A stretch of 35,622 bases of DNA from positions 1 through 35,622 of the IMG/VR virus record IMGVR_UViG_3300049893_001646; one strand, given 5' to 3'. Below, in pieces: positions 1 through 6,734 of the stretch. Below the pieces are notes generated by a model. The model did not search any database, had not been told where the DNA came from, and worked only from the letters and a program-made list of their open reading frames with translations. The translations under genes were made by a program, and so were the position numbers. Position 1 is the first letter of the stretch; each line of letters starts with the position of its first letter. Source of the stretch: a virus.

Positions 1-1
1 C

Positions 2-103
2 CCGCGATCCAGCGTCGCCCACCTCATTGACGCCCAAACCCACGCCGAAGCCAAACAGGAGTCGAACCGTGAACAAACCCACCGTCACGCCGCTGCAGAC
101 TGA
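2..103 (+). CDS. C-terminal end of an upstream small hypothetical gene (partial)
   Basis: A frame open from the window edge (codons begin at position 2) runs to TGA at 101-103 and overlaps the thyX start by 35 bases. Its third codon positions are mostly G or C, as in the neighbouring genes, and the frame-1 alternative stops at 28-30. If the window is a circle, this frame joins in phase the truncated gene that starts at 35456, giving a protein of 89 residues that ends in a charged His/Gln/Glu-rich tail. No function is recognised. The joined gene is inference; only the open frame and its codon bias are seen directly. Confidence 0.45.
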   Translation, partial: PRSSVAHLIDAQTHAEAKQESNREQTHRHAAAD

Positions 104-1070
104 TAACCCTCAAGACCTCATCGCTTGGGCCGCCGCGACCTGCTACAACCGGACGGCGCTGCGCGACCCCGAACGTGAGCGCCAGATGGTGCGCAAACTC
201 GTCGCCGACCAACATCTAACCACGCTGGAGCACGTCCGTTTTATCTGGCGGGCGGCTCACCTCTCCAACATCGTCACGACCTTGCTGTTGTCACTGCCGC
301 GTCCGATCAACGTCTACGAGTCCCGATCCGGCTACCTCGTGAGCGGCAACCTCAGCCAAGCGCGCCAGGCCGCGCTGATCGACCACCGGCTCACGTCGTT
401 GGTAGACACCGTGCGCCAGATCGTGCCCGACGCGACCGACGACGTGCCCCCCGGCGACCCCAACAATCAGGTCAAACTCACCTTGGTCGACGTGGCCGAC
501 CTGACCCGCGAGGCGCGCTGGCTCGTCGACAGCCGATCGTTCGTCGTGACTTGTTCCCGCGCCGCCGCCGGCCAGATCAACCGCCATCGCACCATCGCCC
601 GCGCCGGCTCCGACGAACTGATCGGCGCCCGTGACGACGCCGACGACCTGTCGATCGAAGAACAGAGCCAGCGGTACGTCGACCAGACCAATGCCCACTT
701 TATTTGGCCGCCTAGTTGGTGGGAAAGGTATGGTCAAAACCTGCTCCAGGAGTGGGGGTATCACTTTCGTTTTCACTACCACATCTGTCGAAAGATTGGG
801 GGTGACCTCAAACAGGACGCCCGCGCCGTGTTGCCCAACGCCATCACCACCTGCTTGATGCTCACCGCGCCGCTGGGTAAACACCCGATGAGCGACGTGC
901 TCGACCAGGGCTGGTACCACTGGCTGAAACTCCGCTTGCACAAGTCGGCACAGCCCGAAATCCGGTACGTCGCCTATCTGATCTGGCGGGAACTGGCCGG
1001 CGAGTTTGGCGGCCCGTTCGCCGACCTCGAACCGTGTCTCGACGGGCTTGACCCGTGGCTGGAGGACTGA
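69..1070 (+). CDS. thyX: Flavin-dependent thymidylate synthase ThyX with an inserted loop
   Basis: ThyX methylates dUMP to dTMP using FAD, NADPH and methylene-tetrahydrofolate; phages carry it to secure dTTP for replication. The GTG at 69 is chosen because AGGAG lies seven bases upstream (57-61); it gives 333 residues, longer than the usual 210-250. Family features: LEHVRF at 53-58, the run leading into RHR at 172-174, SIEEQSQRY at 195-203 (canonical S-x-N-E-x-S-x-R-Y), ARAVLP at 251-256 and QPEIRYVA at 295-302. In known ThyX proteins only two residues separate RHR from the first serine; here there are about 20, so roughly 18 residues are inserted in the nucleotide-binding loop, and the motif Asn is Glu. 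The residues between about 85 and 150 are also longer than usual. First complete gene of the left plus-strand operon. Confidence 0.88.
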   Translation: MNKPTVTPLQTDNPQDLIAWAAATCYNRTALRDPERERQMVRKLVADQHLTTLEHVRFIWRAAHLSNIVTTLLLSLPRPINVYESRSGYLVSGNLSQARQAALIDHRLTSLVDTVRQIVPDATDDVPPGDPNNQVKLTLVDVADLTREARWLVDSRSFVVTCSRAAAGQINRHRTIARAGSDELIGARDDADDLSIEEQSQRYVDQTNAHFIWPPSWWERYGQNLLQEWGYHFRFHYHICRKIGGDLKQDARAVLPNAITTCLMLTAPLGKHPMSDVLDQGWYHWLKLRLHKSAQPEIRYVAYLIWRELAGEFGGPFADLEPCLDGLDPWLED

Positions 1071-1071
1071 C

Positions 1072-1299
1072 ATGACGACCCCCACCGCAACCAAGCGCGA
1101 CCTACCGACCATCTGTGGCAAGTGCGGCAGCCGTCACCTGATGATCGACCCGACGTTTGGCTCTGACCTCGACGCCGTCGAAATCTCGTGCCTCAAATGT
1201 GGTTGGCGACCAACCCGCGCGATCACCGACGCTGACCGCATGGCCAACGCGCGGTTCCTGCCGAGCAAAGACGAGCGCCGGCGAAAAGGCGGCGCGTGA
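1072..1299 (+). CDS. Small zinc-ribbon protein
   Basis: This 75-residue protein starts at the ATG one base after the thyX stop. It contains two CxxC knuckles (CGKC at about 15-18 and CLKC at about 39-42) separated by about 20 residues, the arrangement of a four-cysteine zinc ribbon, followed by a basic tail rich in Arg and Lys. Such proteins in phages may bind nucleic acid or act as small adaptors, but no specific family is recognised. It overlaps the next gene by ATGA and is surely co-translated with it. Confidence 0.7.
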   Translation: MTTPTATKRDLPTICGKCGSRHLMIDPTFGSDLDAVEISCLKCGWRPTRAITDADRMANARFLPSKDERRRKGGA

Positions 1300-1742
1300 T
1301 GCCGACCCTGCTCGTCTGCCAACCGCCGCCGGCGCCGCCACCGACCGAACCCATCAACCCTGAAAGTGACTGGTGGGAAGTCGCCGCCCGGATCGACCTC
1401 CGCGGCCTGGTCTGGTCCGTCCTTGACGGCCAGCGACTCCGGTTTGAGCCGATTGACTACGCCCGCGACCTCGCCCGCGTCGTCGCCCGCCACCGCGCTC
1501 AATTCGTCGCCCGCGTCGACAACCAACAGGACTGGCTGGTCTACCGTGCCGCTGTAGTTGACATCGAAACATTGCTCGCCGAGAGAGAAGCCGACGTCGC
1601 CCGCGCGCTACCCGGCGCGATGACCGTCGCCGCGCTCCGCCACGAGATCAGGTTGTACCGCCAGCACACCAACGGCACCCATTTTGCCATCGGTCGGACG
1701 CTCGACAAGCAACTCAACCAGATCAAGAAGTCGCTCGTATGA
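1299..1742 (+). CDS. Hypothetical phage protein
   Basis: The ATG at 1299 overlaps the preceding stop (a GTG three bases earlier is an alternative), giving 147 residues. The N-terminus is proline-rich, followed by a mostly helical, Arg- and Ala-rich body and a basic C-terminus. No signal peptide, membrane segment or known motif is visible. It is translationally coupled to both neighbours: ATGA overlaps at 1299 and 1739. Its place next to the adenine methyltransferase says only that it belongs to the early DNA metabolism operon. Function unknown. Confidence 0.7.
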   Translation: MPTLLVCQPPPAPPPTEPINPESDWWEVAARIDLRGLVWSVLDGQRLRFEPIDYARDLARVVARHRAQFVARVDNQQDWLVYRAAVVDIETLLAEREADVARALPGAMTVAALRHEIRLYRQHTNGTHFAIGRTLDKQLNQIKKSLV

Positions 1743-2854
1743 ATGACCCAATGATCGTCGACGACATCGACGACATCGACGGACCACTCGTCGCTCCATT
1801 TCCGTGGTTCGGCGGTAAACGCCCGGTCGCTGACATTATCTGGCGACGACTCGGCGACGTGCCGAACTATGTCGAACCGTTTTTCGGTTCGGGCGCCGTA
1901 TTGCTCAACCGCCCGCACGCGCCGAAGATCGAAACAGTGAACGATCTGGACGGCTTCATCGCGAATTTCTGGCGCGCCGTCACGACTGACCCCGAACAGG
2001 TCGCCCACTACACCGACTGGCCGGTCAACGAGAACGACCTGCACGCCCGCCACGTGTGGCTGAAAACGCGACGCGGCGACCTGCAAGCCCAGCTTGAAGG
2101 TGACCCCGACTACTACGACCCAAAGATCGCCGGCTGGTGGGTCTGGGGCATCTGCGCCTGGATCGGCGGCAGTTGGTGCGAGACTGACGGCCCGTGGGTC
2201 GTTGACGAGACGGGCCGTCTCGTCAACCGCAACACAACGCCCGATGTTGACCCTGACGCCATTGGCGTCAATCGCCAACTGCCTCATCTCGGCAATGCCG
2301 GCCGAGGCGTCCACCGGATTGGCATTTCGCGCCAACGGCCTCATCTCTGTGGTGGTCCTGGCCAAACAGGCCAAGGCGTCCACGTGCAAGGGCGCGATGT
2401 GCCCGCGTGGTTCACCGCGTTGGCGGAGCGGTTGCGGCGCGTCCGCGTGTGCTGCGGCGACTGGTCGCGCATCTGCGGACCATCACCGACAACCCATATC
2501 GGACTGACTGGCGTCCTACTCGACCCGCCGTATGACCAGACCATGCGCTGTGCGACGCTGTACACAGTCGAGACCAACGTCAGCGCCGCCGTTCGCGACT
2601 GGGCAATCACCAACGGCGACAATCCACGGCTGCGGATTGCGCTCTGCGGCATCGAAGATGAACACTGCGCCACGATGCCGCCAGACTGGACGGCGCACTA
2701 CTGGCGCACGCAGGGCGGTTACAGTGGACTGGCCGGGAGAGACGCGCGGTTCAACCGCCCGCGCGAGGTGATCTGGTTTAGCCCGCACTGTCTGCCCGTC
2801 GACGAATACCACGGGTTGCCGATGTTCGCATACAGACAGGATAGTGGTGAATGA
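1739..2854 (+). CDS. D12-class DNA adenine N6-methyltransferase
   Basis: Transfers methyl from S-adenosylmethionine to adenine N6 in DNA, probably shielding phage DNA from host restriction or marking it. About 371 residues. The Dam/D12 motifs appear in order: FPWFGGK at 21-27 and VEPFFGSGAVLL at 45-56 (cofactor pocket, motifs X and I), NDLDGFIANFW at about 68-78, and the catalytic DPPYD at about 263-267 (motif IV). The middle (about 177-215) has two degenerate copies of a PHL-x-x-x-G-x-x-x-GV type unit, often seen in phage members of this family and possibly part of the target recognition region. No restriction endonuclease lies beside it, so it looks like an orphan enzyme. Coupled by ATGA overlaps at both ends. 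Confidence 0.9.
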   Translation: MNDPMIVDDIDDIDGPLVAPFPWFGGKRPVADIIWRRLGDVPNYVEPFFGSGAVLLNRPHAPKIETVNDLDGFIANFWRAVTTDPEQVAHYTDWPVNENDLHARHVWLKTRRGDLQAQLEGDPDYYDPKIAGWWVWGICAWIGGSWCETDGPWVVDETGRLVNRNTTPDVDPDAIGVNRQLPHLGNAGRGVHRIGISRQRPHLCGGPGQTGQGVHVQGRDVPAWFTALAERLRRVRVCCGDWSRICGPSPTTHIGLTGVLLDPPYDQTMRCATLYTVETNVSAAVRDWAITNGDNPRLRIALCGIEDEHCATMPPDWTAHYWRTQGGYSGLAGRDARFNRPREVIWFSPHCLPVDEYHGLPMFAYRQDSGE

Positions 2855-3330
2855 TCGATACTCAAATTCAAACCCAAATCGCAGAACTGACAGTCACGAT
2901 TCCGCTCACTTCCGGATCGCTCGGCGCCTGGCCGGTGTCGGTCAATCAGATGTACAAGATGCTGCCAAATGGCCAAAAAGCCAAGACGCCCGCCGCGGCG
3001 GCGTGGCATCACACCGTCTGCGACTACGCATGGGCCGAACTCATCAAAAGCGAATACCGCGCCATCGTGCGCCACGTCGGGCGTTTTGGTCTCGAACTGG
3101 TCTGGCGATTCGGGCGGAACCAATGTCGGTTTGACGCCGACAACCTACACAAGCTGGTCCAGGACGCGGTTTGGGACGCGCTCAACCGCGTGCGATTTGG
3201 CATCGACGTCGAGCGCGCCAACGACCGCGATTGCGACGTACTCGGTGACTGCATCGTTCGCGCCCCCAATGAGCCGGCGCGACTGACAATCCGGTTGGTG
3301 GCTCTGGCAAACCAGGAGGAAACGTCGTGA
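2851..3330 (+). CDS. rusA: RusA-type crossover junction endonuclease
   Basis: RusA dimers cut Holliday junctions and branched DNA during phage recombination and before packaging. The protein has 159 residues, somewhat longer than E. coli RusA (120). The N-terminal part has the SVN opening (30-32) followed by a short basic segment; the active-site region is FDADNLHKLVQDAV at about 94-107, with the Asp pair D95/D97, the Asn and Lys of the family, and D105; a later acidic RDCDV at 126-130 matches the end of the domain. The start is the ATG overlapping the methyltransferase stop (ATGA). It is the only recombination or replication enzyme recognised here besides ThyX and the methyltransferase. Confidence 0.8.
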   Translation: MIDTQIQTQIAELTVTIPLTSGSLGAWPVSVNQMYKMLPNGQKAKTPAAAAWHHTVCDYAWAELIKSEYRAIVRHVGRFGLELVWRFGRNQCRFDADNLHKLVQDAVWDALNRVRFGIDVERANDRDCDVLGDCIVRAPNEPARLTIRLVALANQEETS

Positions 3331-3446
3331 TCCTCGAAGATGGTCTGTTCGGTTTGGCGCTCTTTATTGCCGCCGCAATCATCGTCACCGCCGTGAGTTT
3401 CGGCCTCGAACTCTCGGGCTGGTGGCGGCCTGACGGAAAGGAGTAA
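3327..3446 (+). CDS. Small single-pass membrane protein (39 aa)
   Basis: A short gene starting with GTG at 3327, overlapping the rusA stop (GTGA) and preceded by a perfect AGGAGG at 3314-3319 with seven bases spacing. The product of 39 residues has one hydrophobic stretch from about residue 7 to 27, then a short Trp- and Lys-containing polar tail. No family is recognised. The strong ribosome binding site and tight packing make it credible despite its size. A role in the host inner membrane, such as exclusion or signalling, is only a guess. Confidence 0.65.
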   Translation: MILEDGLFGLALFIAAAIIVTAVSFGLELSGWWRPDGKE

Positions 3447-3450
3447 CACC

Positions 3451-3768
3451 ATGACCACGCACACGCTCCACTACAAGCACTGTGTGCAGTGCCGATCAAC
3501 GCGCTGGTTGCCCGACCGCGCGCCGGCGGCGTGTCCAAAGTGCGGCGGCGCGATCGTCGACACCACGCTCACCATCGCCGTTGGCGAGCCTGTCCAGATG
3601 AGACCGTCCGCCAACGACCACGGTCAACTGGCGCTGCCGTTGCCATCGCAGGAGGTTGACCAACCTGTTGACCCCTTTGCGTTTCGTCAAGCACGAGGCG
3701 CGATTATTCCCGTGGCTGACCTTCGGCCACCCGAAACCATCGTTCGCGAAATGCGAGACGCCGAATGA
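3451..3768 (+). CDS. Zinc-ribbon hypothetical protein
   Basis: 105 residues, starting at an ATG with AAGGAG about eight bases upstream, right after the small membrane protein. The N-terminus holds two CxxC pairs (CVQC at about 11-14 and CPKC at about 28-31), a compact zinc ribbon; the remainder is Pro- and Gln-containing and probably flexible, ending in an acidic stretch. It may be a small nucleic-acid or protein adaptor; nothing more specific is recognised. Confidence 0.7.
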   Translation: MTTHTLHYKHCVQCRSTRWLPDRAPAACPKCGGAIVDTTLTIAVGEPVQMRPSANDHGQLALPLPSQEVDQPVDPFAFRQARGAIIPVADLRPPETIVREMRDAE

Positions 3769-3868
3769 CCCGATTCGCCACCAAGCGCGGCGGCGCTCAA
3801 CAGCGCGCCGCCTGAGGCGGGGGTTGATATCCGACCGACACCTCCCCAGGCACGGACGGAAAGTTGAT

Positions 3869-4145
3869 GTGGCTGCATATCCCCAACCAACCCGCGTGCT
3901 TGACCTCTGCTCCGGTATCGGTGGACTCTCACTCGGATTCCGACTGGCTTTTCCCGGCGCTCGAACGGTTTGCTACGTGGTCCGAATGGCTGGACGCGGG
4001 TGGCGCCCCACCCCCAATTTGTCGAGCGTCTCCTGGGTTTGCCCGAGGGCTGGACCGACTCCACCTCCTCGGTAACGGCGTTGTGCCTCAACAGGCTGCG
4101 GCAGCCTTCGCCGAACTCTGGCGTCGCATAGAGGATCAAGCATGA
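3869..4145 (+). pseudogene. Collapsed C5-cytosine DNA methyltransferase remnant
   Basis: Pieces of a Dcm-type methyltransferase lie in three reading frames within 280 bases. Frame 2 (from GTG 3869) encodes RVLDLCSGIGGLSLGF, the cofactor-binding motif I with DxxxGxGG. About 80 bases later frame 1 (near 4006-4055) encodes FVERLLGLPEGWTD, which resembles the C-terminal segment before motif X. Frame 3 then encodes LGNGVVPQQAAAAF, motif X, ending at the TGA at 4143-4145. The catalytic Cys motif (PCQ), motif VI (ENV) and target domain are absent, so the enzyme cannot be active. The simplest reading is a large internal deletion with frameshifts. A 93-residue frame from 3864 carries the C-terminal part only and might still be translated, since the next gene overlaps its stop by ATGA. 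Confidence 0.65.
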
Positions 4146-4453
4146 AAGCGCATCGTCACCGTCACCGACCACACCGGGTCACTGGCCAGCGACGCCGGGC
4201 GGTTCGCGCCCGTATTTGGTATCGACAACAGCGTGAGATCGCCCAATCGCCGCTCTTCGGCCTACCGACCATAACCACCTACGTCGATGGGTCCGGCAAG
4301 ACGATGTACCAACACGTCTGGGACTTTCAACCCCGAAACAAAGATGCCTGGCTACATACATGCAACCAGGCATTGAACTTCGACATCGATACTCCCGCCA
4401 CATCGTCGCCGACCGTGGCCAACGACGAGTCGGAGATTGACGCCCCTGGGTGA
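4142..4453 (+). CDS. Hypothetical basic protein, last gene of the left operon
   Basis: 103 residues from an ATG overlapping the preceding stop (ATGA at 4142-4145). The N-terminal third is very rich in His and Arg, the middle is mixed, and the end is acidic. No motif or membrane segment is recognised. The left arm of a perfect hairpin overlaps its last codons and stop, so it marks the 3' end of the plus-strand transcription unit. Could be nucleic-acid binding because of its charge, but this is speculation. Confidence 0.6.
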   Translation: MKAHRHRHRPHRVTGQRRRAVRARIWYRQQREIAQSPLFGLPTITTYVDGSGKTMYQHVWDFQPRNKDAWLHTCNQALNFDIDTPATSSPTVANDESEIDAPG

Positions 4454-4485
4454 CCGAGACGGAACGTCTCGGTCACCCAGGGGCG
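4441..4485. terminator. Strong hairpin between convergent operons
   Basis: Positions 4441-4460 and 4466-4485 are perfect inverted repeats of 20 bp with a 5-base loop (GGAAC). The arm overlaps the stop codon of the last plus-strand gene. No U-tract follows on either strand, so it is not a textbook intrinsic terminator. Its place between the convergent plus and minus units fits a bidirectional transcription end or an RNA 3'-end stabiliser. Confidence 0.75.
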
Positions 4486-4618
4486 CCGTCACATCAAGAT
4501 GAACGGTCGCGTCGCGGCCCCGTACCGCAAACTTGCCTTATGGCGTCAAGGGTAGAGGCGTCGGACAAGGGAGCGGGCACGGACAGACAGTAACCGTGAC
4601 CAACGGCCCGACGCCCTT

Positions 4619-4819
4619 TCAGTCTATCACCTGCCCCGCCTTCGCGGCCCGGCGGCGTTCGCCACGGCGGCGCTGAGTATCACGGTCGCGGCATTGCCGT
4701 GAGCAGTACCGGCCTGGCCGCGACTTGATCGCCATAAATTCGGCGCCGCACTCGACGCACTTGACGGCGGCAGTTGGTTGGAGGGCGCGCAGCGCGCGCC
4801 CGATGTTGCTGGCATCCAT
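4619..4819 (-). CDS. Small zinc-finger protein with basic tail
   Basis: 66 residues. It has CVEC at about 21-24 and YCSRQC at about 38-43, a C-x2-C/C-x3-C zinc-binding pattern widespread in small phage and mobile-element proteins, followed by an Arg-rich tail consistent with DNA or RNA binding. The start ATG at 4819 has only a weak AAGG-type site upstream. It follows the 4899-5300 gene by 79 bases and is probably transcribed with it from the promoter near 5332-5361. It runs convergent to the plus-strand operon. Confidence 0.65.
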   Translation of the reverse strand: MDASNIGRALRALQPTAAVKCVECGAEFMAIKSRPGRYCSRQCRDRDTQRRRGERRRAAKAGQVID

Positions 4820-4898
4820 TCTTTGCCTTATTCCGTTTCGCTCCGCTGGGCCTCATCAGGCCGGCGCTTGGTTTTGTTAGCCGGCGACAGGAACCGCG

Positions 4899-5300
4899 TT
4901 AGGCGGCTCGTCGTGATCTGATCCAGTTGGCTTTGCGCATGCGTTCAGTGTCCATCACCGTGTACAGCGCCGTGAGGTTGATTTCGCCAAGAGCGAATGC
5001 CGCCATCGCCGCCAGTCGTCGGCTGTCCCAACTCGCCAGGCGCCGACCACTTTCGCGCGCTTCGCGTTCTTTGCCGACCAGGTCGACTGAGTCCCTGTAG
5101 AGCCGCTTGTCAGCCTTCGGCCAGTCAGCGGCGCAACCGGCCATCGCGCCGTAGGTCTGGCCGCTCTCGCCGACCAACTGGTAAATGTGGCGACCTTTTG
5201 CGCCACAATGCGGGCACAGAACGGCAGTATCGATCGGTGCAGATGTCACGCCGGCGCAGATCACAATTCGGTCATTCGGGTAACGACTTTGGACGGTCAT
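4899..5300 (-). CDS. Hypothetical protein with one CxxC knuckle
   Basis: 133 residues, start ATG at 5300 with AGGAG (minus strand, 5310-5314) nine bases upstream. CPHC at about 29-32 and a single later Cys near 55 could bind a metal; the rest is helical, rich in Ala, Arg and Glu. No family is recognised. It is the first gene of a short minus-strand unit lying just beyond the late-operon terminator, with its own promoter, so it may be expressed independently of the late genes. Confidence 0.65.
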   Translation of the reverse strand: MTVQSRYPNDRIVICAGVTSAPIDTAVLCPHCGAKGRHIYQLVGESGQTYGAMAGCAADWPKADKRLYRDSVDLVGKEREARESGRRLASWDSRRLAAMAAFALGEINLTALYTVMDTERMRKANWIRSRRAA

Positions 5301-5331
5301 CGTTTTGTTCTCCTTTCGTCTTTCTGACCTC

Positions 5332-5361
5332 AGAATACATCATACACGACTATGCTGCCAA
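5332..5361 (-). promoter_or_regulatory. Putative sigma-70 promoter for the 5300-4619 genes
   Basis: On the minus strand TTGGCA (5361-5356) and TATTCT (5337-5332) are separated by 18 bases, and a start about 25 bases upstream of the ATG at 5300 would follow. The segment is notably AT-richer than its surroundings. It sits downstream of the intrinsic terminator of the late operon, where a fresh promoter is needed for the next minus-strand genes. Confidence 0.45.
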
Positions 5362-5411
5362 GGGTTTTTGGAGGCAATCCGCGAAATTGCTCAAAACTCG
5401 TTTGGTCAGAT

Positions 5412-5455
5412 TGGCCAAACAAAACGCCGGCGGTAGCTGCCACCACCGCCGGCGT
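5412..5455 (-). terminator. Intrinsic terminator of the late operon
   Basis: Read on the minus strand, a perfect 11-bp stem (5455-5445 with 5434-5424) and 10-base loop is followed by TTTTGTTTGG. GC-rich hairpin plus T-rich run is the classical Rho-independent signal. It lies about 80 bases after the last gene of the lysis region, so it should end the long leftward late transcript. Confidence 0.8.
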
Positions 5456-5535
5456 CGGGGAGAGAGGAGAGGAGGCGTCGGGAATTGCGGCCAGCCCGGA
5501 TCAGCCCGCGCCAGAACCAACCGCGCCAGCCGTTG

Positions 5536-5832
5536 TCAAAACGGGGCCTCACCCTCCGAGTAGCAATGCACCCCGACCACGGTCCCGAGGTACGTCAGCC
5601 CCTCCACCTCAGACGGCGTCTGCCGCGGCGGAGAGTGATAGATCAGCACACACGATCCCGAGAGCCGCGTCCGCTCCACCTGGCGCCCCAGCGCCGCCCA
5701 CTGCTGTTCCGTCAGCGTGTAGGTGTGCGGTTCTGCCACCCCCGCCGTCAACGCCGCCTGACGCGCCTCCCGCAGCTTGTTGAGCAGATCGACCCCCAAC
5801 TCCCGCGCCGCCTCACTCACCTGATTGTTCAA
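5536..5832 (-). CDS. Hypothetical protein, last gene of the late operon
   Basis: 98 residues. The TTG at 5832 is chosen because GGGAGG lies exactly seven bases upstream (5840-5845); a GTG four codons in is the alternative. The protein begins with a helical amphipathic region and ends with a segment of likely beta structure containing two cysteines. No transmembrane segment and no lysozyme, amidase or peptidase motif is seen. Its position after three small membrane proteins suggests a lysis-related role, but sequence gives no support for an enzyme. Confidence 0.6.
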   Translation of the reverse strand: MNNQVSEAARELGVDLLNKLREARQAALTAGVAEPHTYTLTEQQWAALGRQVERTRLSGSCVLIYHSPPRQTPSEVEGLTYLGTVVGVHCYSEGEAPF

Positions 5833-5867
5833 CTGTGCGCCTCCCGGTCAACACATCTCATCTCCCG

Positions 5868-6128
5868 TCACAGGCCGATCGACCGGCCTGTGACGTCCCG
5901 CACAAATTTCGCGACCCCGGCCAACGCCGCGATCACCGTCGCCGTCGCCAAGTAGCCCCACGTCCAACCCGGCTCGCCCTGCACGACCTTGACGGCGCCG
6001 TCCAGCGCCGTCAAGGCCACACCCGCCAACTCGATCCGGATCGCCCGCACCAGCGCCGTCACCAACTCCGGCGTCGGCTCAATCGCCAACAGCCGCAGCG
6101 TCCCCGCCACCAGCTGATCCAACGACAT
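5868..6128 (-). CDS. Small membrane protein, holin candidate
   Basis: 86 residues, ATG at 6128 with GGGAGG eight bases upstream. A hydrophobic stretch at about residues 58-77 (WGYLATATVIAALAGVAKFV) is a clear transmembrane segment; the region at about 20-45 is amphipathic and may be a second membrane-associated helix. Ends with a charged tail. Holins are small, one- to three-span proteins encoded at the end of late operons, and this one lies in that place among two other membrane proteins. The family itself is not recognised, so holin is inference. Confidence 0.55.
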   Translation of the reverse strand: MSLDQLVAGTLRLLAIEPTPELVTALVRAIRIELAGVALTALDGAVKVVQGEPGWTWGYLATATVIAALAGVAKFVRDVTGRSIGL

Positions 6129-6129
6129 C

Positions 6130-6267
6130 TCACCAACCTCCCGTCAGCCGCAGCGCCCACACCGCGCCCAGCGCCAGGCAAAACCCAAACCACCCCAGCA
6201 GCGCGCTCAGCGCCACCAACAGCCCCACCAGCACCGCCACCGCCTCGCCCGTCGACCTGCCACGCAT
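6130..6267 (-). CDS. Very small membrane protein (45 aa), holin/antiholin candidate
   Basis: A short gene with a very strong AGGAGG eight bases before its ATG (6267) and a stop one base before the next start. The product starts with a basic head (MRGRSTGE) followed by a continuous hydrophobic region from about residue 9 to 38, enough for one long or two short membrane helices. Its tight packing between two other membrane-protein genes and strong ribosome site support it as a real gene. Holin or antiholin is the likely class by position; unproven. Confidence 0.6.
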   Translation of the reverse strand: MRGRSTGEAVAVLVGLLVALSALLGWFGFCLALGAVWALRLTGGW

Positions 6268-6282
6268 CTCACTCACCTCCTA

Positions 6283-6687
6283 TCACCCGCAGCGCCCAAG
6301 CCGCTCCAACTCCGTCAGCCGCAGCTCGAGTTCCCGCGCCCGCGTCTCCGCTGCCAACCGCGCCGCCCGCTCTATCTGTAGCACCGCTCGCATCTCCAAG
6401 ACCTCAGCCTCCAGCCGCTCAATCTCCGCCTGCTGCGCGCTCACCCGATCGTCGAGCCGCTCCGCCTGACGCTGCCAGGTGTCCACCAACCGCGCCAGCG
6501 CCTCCACCCGCGCATCAATCGCCTGCGCCGCGTTGCGATCCGCCTCCGTCTCCGTCGCCCGACCTCGCCGCCACATCTCAAACGCCTTCGCTGCCAACCC
6601 GCCAGCAATCGCGCTCACCAATCCAATCAGCGGCGTGACCAGCCATTGCAGGTCCAGTTCCACCCCGTCCTGTCCTTTCTGCCACAT
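6283..6687 (-). CDS. Membrane-anchored coiled-coil protein (spanin-like or holin-associated)
   Basis: 134 residues from ATG 6687, which lacks a good ribosome site; a GTG nine codons in (6663) has AAAGGA nine bases upstream and may be the true start. An N-terminal hydrophobic segment at about 13-35 is followed by a long charged helix with heptad pattern from about 50 to 128, rich in Glu, Arg, Ala and Leu, a probable coiled coil facing one side of the membrane. This topology matches i-spanins of Gram-negative phages and also some holin-associated proteins. No lipoprotein o-spanin is seen nearby, so the spanin idea is tentative. Confidence 0.6.
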   Translation of the reverse strand: MWQKGQDGVELDLQWLVTPLIGLVSAIAGGLAAKAFEMWRRGRATETEADRNAAQAIDARVEALARLVDTWQRQAERLDDRVSAQQAEIERLEAEVLEMRAVLQIERAARLAAETRARELELRLTELERLGRCG

Positions 6688-6734
6688 CGGTTGCCCCCGC
6701 CACCTTTCAGCTTGTCGTTTCGTTCGCTCGCACC

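Noticed and set aside
1102-1341. Antisense frames within the left operon
   Set aside because: Shadows of the zinc-ribbon and following genes, which are coupled by ATGA overlaps on the plus strand.
3765-3815. 16-codon frame with ATGA overlap after the zinc-ribbon gene
   Set aside because: Too short to support; probably residual coding DNA of the decayed methyltransferase or a start remnant.
4557-4614. GGCGTCGG/CCGACGCC inverted repeat downstream of 4619
   Set aside because: Only eight base pairs with a loop of over 40 bases and no T-run; not enough for a terminator call.
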